Below are positions 59,514 to 64,000 of a stretch of DNA of 64,000 nt, piece by piece. A program made the translations under genes and the position numbers. The DNA lies in contig NZ_JALIQS010000005.1 in NCBI RefSeq assembly GCF_024704725.1, forward strand, positions 62,001 to 126,000. Direction: 5' to 3'. This stretch comes from Shinella sp. CPCC 101442. Lineage in GTDB: Bacteria > Pseudomonadota > Alphaproteobacteria > Rhizobiales > Rhizobiaceae. How positions within the stretch are numbered: position 1 is the first letter of the stretch; each line of letters opens with the position of its first letter. The notes beneath the pieces were generated by a model that was not told where the DNA came from, did not search any database, and saw only the letters and a program-made list of their open reading frames with translations.

Positions 59514-59717
59514 ATGTCGCGTAGCTCTGTTGTACTTTTCGCAGAAAACAAAGAGTGGTCGGTCATCGTCATTGAGGACGGTGGCGAGTCTCGTCATCCC
59601 TTCCGTCTTCACAAGCATGCAGCCAGTTTCGCGGACGGACAGCGTGTCCGGCTCGGCTTTCCGCTTATCGATTTCGCGGCTTGCGACAACGCCAATCTGC
59701 CGGTCGAAGCGAGATAG
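59514..59717 (+). CDS. Hypothetical 67-residue protein
   Basis: From the ATG at 59514, four bases after GGAGGTGA, a strong ribosome site. Sequence begins MSRSSVVLFAENKEWSVIVI and ends NANLPVEAR; a small beta-rich protein by composition (EDGGESRHPFRLHKHAASFA). No family recognised. It directly precedes the second 6S-like sequence. Confidence 0.65.
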   Translation: MSRSSVVLFAENKEWSVIVIEDGGESRHPFRLHKHAASFADGQRVRLGFPLIDFAACDNANLPVEAR

Positions 59718-59764
59718 TTTGACATGTCCACGGGGGACGCAAAGAAAGGCGCGGCTTGAGTTTT

Positions 59765-59930
59765 GCGTAGTCGCGTCTTTCTGGATGCTTTGTGGAAACC
59801 AGATGCTTGCCATGCTCGATCCAAGGGCAGCTTTCCTCTGCCGGGCTCGTGGGCTTGGGCATGTGCTGTCCACTAAGTTTGTAGGCACCCAGATCGCAGA
59901 TCTCCATCGCCGGTGTTGATACGCTTTTCC
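59765..59930 (+). ncRNA. Second 6S-like RNA (diverged paralogue)
   Basis: About 166 nt sharing long blocks with copy 1 in the same order: CTCGATCCAA, CGTGGGCTTGG, GTTTGTAGGCACCCAG. Its apical hairpin CCGGGC-TCGTGG-GCTTGG (59841-59858) again lies in the middle. The ends can pair (GCGTAGTC at 59765-59772 with GATACGC at 59918-59924) and TTTT follows. The promoter is less clear than in copy 1. It may be functional or decaying. Confidence 0.6.
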
Positions 59931-60221
59931 TCCAGAGATTTTAGTCGGCGTGGGCCGATAGGCCTTTGGCAAGGACATGCCAGCATGCGATGTGTCACGG
60001 TCATTTTGCCGATCGGTAGAACGCCCGCCGCAGCGTATCAAAATCCCATGAGGTCACGGCGCCGTCGGCTCCGGCAGATTTTCTTTAGAAGAAACCGGCT
60101 TCTCTACTCGTATGGGTAATGCGGTTTCTTCGAAGCCTGTGTAGGGTTGCGTGAGGGACTATGGCCAGCGGGGCGCGAGGCGCAGCCACGCTGAATTCGC
60201 TATCAGGGGGAAACGGCAGCG
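59931..60221. other. Leader region of the large repeat protein with an inverted repeat
   Basis: No gene is seen. GAAGAAACC (60088-60096) and GGTTTCTTC (60123-60131) form an inverted repeat, each followed by a GGCTTC or GAAGCC block. It may be an operator or a transcript hairpin upstream of the gene at 60222. Confidence 0.4.
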
Positions 60222-63200
60222 ATGGTGATCACAAGCGGCACGCTCAGCAAGGTCAATACCGGTACGGCATCTTCCAGGCAGTTTCCGCATGTCACGGGGC
60301 TTGCGGACGGCGGGTGGGTCGTTACCTGGGAATCCGATAAGCCGGACGCGTCCGGCCTCGATATTTCCCAGCAGGTCTATAACGCCGACGGCACGAAACA
60401 GGGTGGCGAAACACGAGTGAACACCTATACGGCACTCGACCAGTACGGGCCGCAGGTGATCGCGCTTTCGGATGGTGGCTGGGTCGTCACGTGGTTCGGT
60501 TCCGGTGGCGCCCGGCAGCAGGCCTATCGTGCGGACGGCGCCGTCAGGGGCGCGGAAACCCGAATCGATACCGAGAGCTTGCTTGGTGCCCAGACCACAG
60601 CCCTTTCGGACGGTGGCTGGGTCGTTACCTGGGAGCGCCCTTCCGGAGGAGCCTCCTCCGACTACGACGTCTACCAGCAGGCCTTCCGTGCCGACGGCAC
60701 GGCGCGGGGCGGCAAGATCCTGGTCAACACAGCGACCAGCGGCGACCAGCTGGCGCCGCAGATCACGGCCCTTTCGGATGGTGGCTGGGTCGTCATGTGG
60801 TCGTCCACCGAGGGATCGACTGATTCCGGTCCGCTCGACACGGACATCTATCAGCGGGCTTACCATGCCAACGGCACGGCGCGCGGGGTCGCGGTGCGGG
60901 TCAATACCCATACGGCGGACTTCCAGATCGGCACGCAGATCACGGCCCTTTCGGACGGCGGCTGGGTCGTTACCTGGATGTCTTCCGATCTGATCGCCGA
61001 TGAAGTCGGCATCAACCAGCAGGTCTACAACGCCAACGGCACGAAACAGGGCAATGAAGTCCAGGTCAACTCGGTGGCGATCAGCCTGCCGGAGGTGGCG
61101 GCGCTGCCGGACGGCGGCTGGGTCGTCGCCTGGCTGGCATTGGAGGGCCTCCGACAGCAAGCCTACAATGCCAACGGCACAAAGCAGGGTGGGGAAGCCA
61201 CTATCACCACCGATGGCGTAGATCCGCAGATCACGGTGCTTTCGGACGGTGGATGGGTGGTCACCTGGATCAATTTTGAAGCAGGGGGAAGCACCGACAT
61301 CTACCAGCAGGTCTTCAACGCCGACGGCACGCTCCACGGCGGCAAGACACGGGTGAGTTCCGGGGGATTGGACGACGACTACAGTCCGGAGATCACGGCG
61401 CTTTCGGATGGCGGATGGGTGATCACCTGGACCGTCGACGGGGCGCGTGGGGAGGGCGTATACCAGAGAACCTTCTGGCTGAACGACGCGCCGATCGGCA
61501 AGGACATCGCGGTGCAGACGGCGCAGGAGGCAAAGCCCTTCTCCTTCACGGTGCCTGCCGGCACCTTTGCCGATCCCGATGCGCTTGACGCGCTCACCTA
61601 CAAGGCCACGCTTGCCGGCGGCGGCGCGCTGCCGGACTGGCTGCATTTCAACGCGGCGACCCGCACCTTCTCCGGTACGCCGCACAAAAGCGACGTCGGT
61701 GGGCTCTCCGTGCGCGTCACTGCGACCGACAAGGGCGGCCTGTCCGTCAGCGAGGTCTTCACGCTGACGGTCAAGAACCTCAACGATGCGCCGGCGCTGC
61801 CGGCAAACATCACCGCCGGGACGTTCGAAAACGCGTCGGTCCTCATCGATGTGCTGTCCGCCGCCTACGACGATGACGGCGACAAACTCAGCATCCTCTC
61901 TGCGTCCGTCCGTTCCGGCTTCGGCAGCGTGTCGATCCGGGCGGACGGCCGACTGGTCTACGATCCCACGACGGCGCCCAACCAGAACATCGCGGCGAAC
62001 GAGACACGCTCCGTGATCATTCGCTACACCGTTTCCGACGGCCATGGCGGCAAGACGACGGCCGACGTAACGGTGACGGTCAAGGGTGTCGAGCCCGACA
62101 TCTTCAAGGGCACGCCCGGCAATGACAGCCTGAAGGGCAGCATTCATGGCGATATCCTCTATGGCTATGCCAGCGCCGACCTGCTCAACGGCAGGACGGG
62201 CGCCGACCGGATGGTCGGCGGCAAGGGTGACGACACCTATTTCGTTGAAAATGCCAGGGATACGGTGGTCGAGACGGCCGGCGAGGGCACGGATCTCGTC
62301 AGGGCCTCCATCACCTATGCACTCACCGCGAATGTCGAGAATCTGAAGCTGACGGGTCTGGCGAAGATCAACGGTACGGGCAATGGCCTTGCCAATGCCA
62401 TCAGCGGCAATGCCGCCGCCAACACGCTCGACGGCAAAACGGGCGCCGATCGCATGGCGGGCGGTAAGGGCAGTGACATCTATGTCGTCGACAATGCAAA
62501 GGACAAGGTCGTCGAATGGACGGGTGCCGGCACGGACCTCGTCAAGGCTTCGGTCAGCTACGTGCTCTCCGCCAATGTAGAACATCTGACGCTCATGGGA
62601 ACGGCGGCCTCTGGCACGGGCAACAGCCTTGCCAATGTCATCATCGGCAATGCCGCCGACAATGTGCTCAATGGCAAGGCAGGGGCCGACCGGATGGTCG
62701 GCGGCAAGGGTGACGACATCTATGTCGTCGACAACGCAAAAGACAAGGTCGTCGAAAAGGCGGGAGAGGGGACCGATCTCGTCAGGGCTTCGGTGTCGTA
62801 CGCCCTTTCGGCCTATATCCAGAAACTGACGCTCGTAGGCTCTGCGGAGATCAACGGGACCGGCAACGGCCTCAACAACATCATCGTCGGCAACCGTGCA
62901 GACAACACGCTGAACGGTAGGGGCGGTGCCGATACGCTGAGGGGCGGTGCCGGTGACGACACGCTGATCGGCGGCAACAGTGGCGGCAAGGACAAGCTTT
63001 ACGGCGGGTCGGGCGCCGACACATTCGTCTTCGTCGCGGCGCAGGGAGCGGCTGCCGTCGCAGTCGGTAACCGTGACGCGATCGACGATTTCTCACGCAA
63101 GCAAGGCGACAAGATCGACCTGAGCGCAATCGACGCCAACGCGAAGACAGGGGCGAGTGACGCCTTTACCTTCATTGCGACCGAACAATTTCACAACAAG

Positions 63201-63335
63201 GCGGGCGAGCTTCGCTATGTGCTCAAATCCGGGGACACGGTCATCCTGGGCGACACCAATGGCGACGGCAAGGCGGACTTCGGCATCAAGCTCGACCTCA
63301 GTCTGGCGATGAAGGGAAGCGATTTCATTCTGTAG
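60222..63335 (+). CDS. Large secreted repeat protein: eight DGGWVVTW repeats, Ig-like domains, RTX
   Basis: A 1037-residue protein starting MVITSGTLSKVNTG after GGGGGAAA. Residues ~25-410 hold eight repeats of about 45-60 residues with the core ALSDGGWVVTW and NADGT, suggesting an eight-bladed propeller. Residues ~420-525 are a cadherin/dystroglycan-like domain (WLHFNAATRTFSGTP) and ~528-625 a second one (VTVTV, YTVSDGHGG). Residues ~630-960 carry RTX blocks, including three copies of a ~90-residue unit (DIYVVDNAKDKVVE). The serralysin-like C-terminus (DTFVFVAAQG, DAIDDFSRKQGDKIDLSAID) is a type I secretion signal region. There is no N-terminal signal peptide. Probably an adhesin or matrix protein; ligand unknown. 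Confidence 0.85.
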   Translation: MVITSGTLSKVNTGTASSRQFPHVTGLADGGWVVTWESDKPDASGLDISQQVYNADGTKQGGETRVNTYTALDQYGPQVIALSDGGWVVTWFGSGGARQQAYRADGAVRGAETRIDTESLLGAQTTALSDGGWVVTWERPSGGASSDYDVYQQAFRADGTARGGKILVNTATSGDQLAPQITALSDGGWVVMWSSTEGSTDSGPLDTDIYQRAYHANGTARGVAVRVNTHTADFQIGTQITALSDGGWVVTWMSSDLIADEVGINQQVYNANGTKQGNEVQVNSVAISLPEVAALPDGGWVVAWLALEGLRQQAYNANGTKQGGEATITTDGVDPQITVLSDGGWVVTWINFEAGGSTDIYQQVFNADGTLHGGKTRVSSGGLDDDYSPEITALSDGGWVITWTVDGARGEGVYQRTFWLNDAPIGKDIAVQTAQEAKPFSFTVPAGTFADPDALDALTYKATLAGGGALPDWLHFNAATRTFSGTPHKSDVGGLSVRVTATDKGGLSVSEVFTLTVKNLNDAPALPANITAGTFENASVLIDVLSAAYDDDGDKLSILSASVRSGFGSVSIRADGRLVYDPTTAPNQNIAANETRSVIIRYTVSDGHGGKTTADVTVTVKGVEPDIFKGTPGNDSLKGSIHGDILYGYASADLLNGRTGADRMVGGKGDDTYFVENARDTVVETAGEGTDLVRASITYALTANVENLKLTGLAKINGTGNGLANAISGNAAANTLDGKTGADRMAGGKGSDIYVVDNAKDKVVEWTGAGTDLVKASVSYVLSANVEHLTLMGTAASGTGNSLANVIIGNAADNVLNGKAGADRMVGGKGDDIYVVDNAKDKVVEKAGEGTDLVRASVSYALSAYIQKLTLVGSAEINGTGNGLNNIIVGNRADNTLNGRGGADTLRGGAGDDTLIGGNSGGKDKLYGGSGADTFVFVAAQGAAAVAVGNRDAIDDFSRKQGDKIDLSAIDANAKTGASDAFTFIATEQFHNKAGELRYVLKSGDTVILGDTNGDGKADFGIKLDLSLAMKGSDFIL

Positions 63336-63386
63336 CGCTGCGAGGCTGAAGAGTGGATTCCGGTTTTCGTGGCGGTGAAGCGCCCT

Positions 63387-63788
63387 TCAGATTTGCAATC
63401 GCTCGATCCGCTGGAACACGCCTTTGATCGTGCGGCCTTGACCGCGGATCGGCTCGATACGCATCAGCAGGATCAACTCGTCGGCGTCGTTTCGGCGAAG
63501 CTTGATGTCGAAGCTTTTGCCGGAATAGGTCTTGCGCGTCCCCCGTTTCCAGAAACCGGCGCCGTCGGCCATGCCATCGCCGGAGGTCTCCGCGATGGCG
63601 CTCCAGTCGTTGTTTGCGATGACCCGGAGCGAGGTGCCGGACTGGTGAATGGTGAGGCGGCAGGTCGCACACTCGCCGGCATTCGAGGAGACCTGCTGCC
63701 ATTCGCCGTGGAAGGTGCCTTCGGCGGCGGCCGGCGTGGTGAAGCCCGCCAAGCAAAACGCAAGGATTGCCGCCAGAAAATGCCTCAT
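63387..63788 (-). CDS. Hypothetical small periplasmic protein
   Basis: About 133 residues from the ATG at 63788 (MRHFLAAILAFCLAGFTTPA, signal ending AAAEG); the frame opens further upstream. The mature part has one close cysteine pair (NAGECATCRLTIHQ) and a mixed beta pattern (SLRVIANNDWSAIAET, KSFDIKLRRNDADELILLMR). Family not recognised. It is convergent with the large RTX gene. Confidence 0.8.
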   Translation of the reverse strand: MRHFLAAILAFCLAGFTTPAAAEGTFHGEWQQVSSNAGECATCRLTIHQSGTSLRVIANNDWSAIAETSGDGMADGAGFWKRGTRKTYSGKSFDIKLRRNDADELILLMRIEPIRGQGRTIKGVFQRIERLQI

Positions 63789-63888
63789 GCCAAAACCCTT
63801 TCGCCGCCTCGTTTGTTGTAATCTAGGCGAGCATGGCTGGCTTCGCGAGGCCGGCTGGAGCATTTGAATTTCCATGGTTAAGCGGCAA

Positions 63889-63925
63889 AAAACAAAGGCC
63901 GCCCCGAGGGCGGCCTTTGTTTTTC
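63889..63925. terminator. Bidirectional terminator near the right edge
   Basis: A long perfect stem AAACAAAGGCCGCCC/GGGCGGCCTTTGTTT with a CGA loop, flanked by A- and T-runs. It ends the minus-strand gene entering from the right. Confidence 0.9.
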
Positions 63926-63943
63926 CGAAGCTGTCGGCAAGCC

Positions 63944-64000
63944 TTATGCGGCGGCCTTCAGTTCCTTGTCGATCATGGCGCGCAGGCTGCCGAGGTCTTT
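63944..64000 (-). CDS. 3' end of an unidentified gene cut by the window
   Basis: The last 18 codons of a minus-strand gene are visible, ending MIDKELKAAA and TAA at 63944-63946, directly before a strong terminator. Too little is present to name it. Confidence 0.6.
   Translation of the reverse strand, partial: KDLGSLRAMIDKELKAAA

Noticed and set aside
60300-61480. Regular repeats resembling an array
   Set aside because: Units are in frame, about 140-180 bp, and encode the DGGWVVTW protein repeats; they are not CRISPR spacers and repeats.
60159-62585. 808-codon minus-strand open frame
   Set aside because: It is the reverse of the repeat protein at 60222; its apparent repeats mirror those of the real gene.

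Overview
The window is a dense, GC-rich stretch of an alphaproteobacterial chromosome. Gene content points to the Rhizobiaceae (Rhizobium/Agrobacterium/Shinella/Ensifer type): an Omp10-type lipoprotein, homospermidine synthase, rcdA, DUF2312/GapR, DUF1036-pyk, a tkt-gap-pgk block, cysteine-free L31 and L36, and rhizobial mosaic intergenic repeats. No rRNA, tRNA, CRISPR, insertion sequence or prophage gene was seen. Most of the window reads as core chromosome; only about 58.8-63.9 kb looks accessory. All assignments are from reading motifs, start sites and order; no database was searched.

Layout. 0-6.1 kb: gltB (cut at the left edge) and gltD. 6.1-9.9 kb: a small RTX protein, two divergent PepSY proteins and an OmpR-type two-component system with candidate operator repeats. 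10-18.9 kb: envelope genes (SGNH-like protein, lytic transglycosylase, galU, outer-membrane barrel, kdsD, NfeD/stomatin pair) and hemH. 19-26.9 kb: a secreted nucleotidase with a LysM tail, Omp10, homospermidine synthase, pabB-pabC, oligoendopeptidase F. 27-36.3 kb: an NtrC-type regulator, DUF882 protein, GapR, small DUFs, pyk, a hydrolase, a TPR protein and rpmJ. 36.4-45 kb: purEK, two DUF465 proteins, an ArsR regulator, a TauE permease, a TMP-synthase-like protein, a Sel1 protein, an altered inositol-monophosphatase homologue and a MotA/TolQ-OmpA pair. 45-52.9 kb: a flavoprotein, a Bug-type binding protein, an ABC exporter, rpmE, rcdA, an MFS gene pair and a 51-residue membrane protein. 53-58.5 kb: pgk, gap and tkt, then DUF4164 and zapA.

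Most interesting parts. (1) A 6S RNA lies directly after zapA, and a second, diverged 6S-like sequence lies about 1.17 kb further on. Between and beyond them are small unknown genes and a 1037-residue secreted repeat protein, where relatives usually carry the 5-formyltetrahydrofolate cyclo-ligase gene. (2) Between rcdA (adaptor for destroying the cell-cycle regulator CtrA) and the DUF1192/MFS pair are two exact CtrA-type sites (TTAA-N7-TTAA). One lies upstream of rcdA. The other lies just upstream of a probable ~100-nt three-hairpin small RNA that resembles the published EcpR1 in size and architecture. (3) Two terminator-like hairpins flank rpmJ: one in its predicted leader, one covering the start codon of the next gene. 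(4) Two enzyme homologues, an inositol-monophosphatase and an SGNH hydrolase, lack key catalytic residues. (5) A 24-residue ORF has its own promoter, Shine-Dalgarno sequence and terminator.
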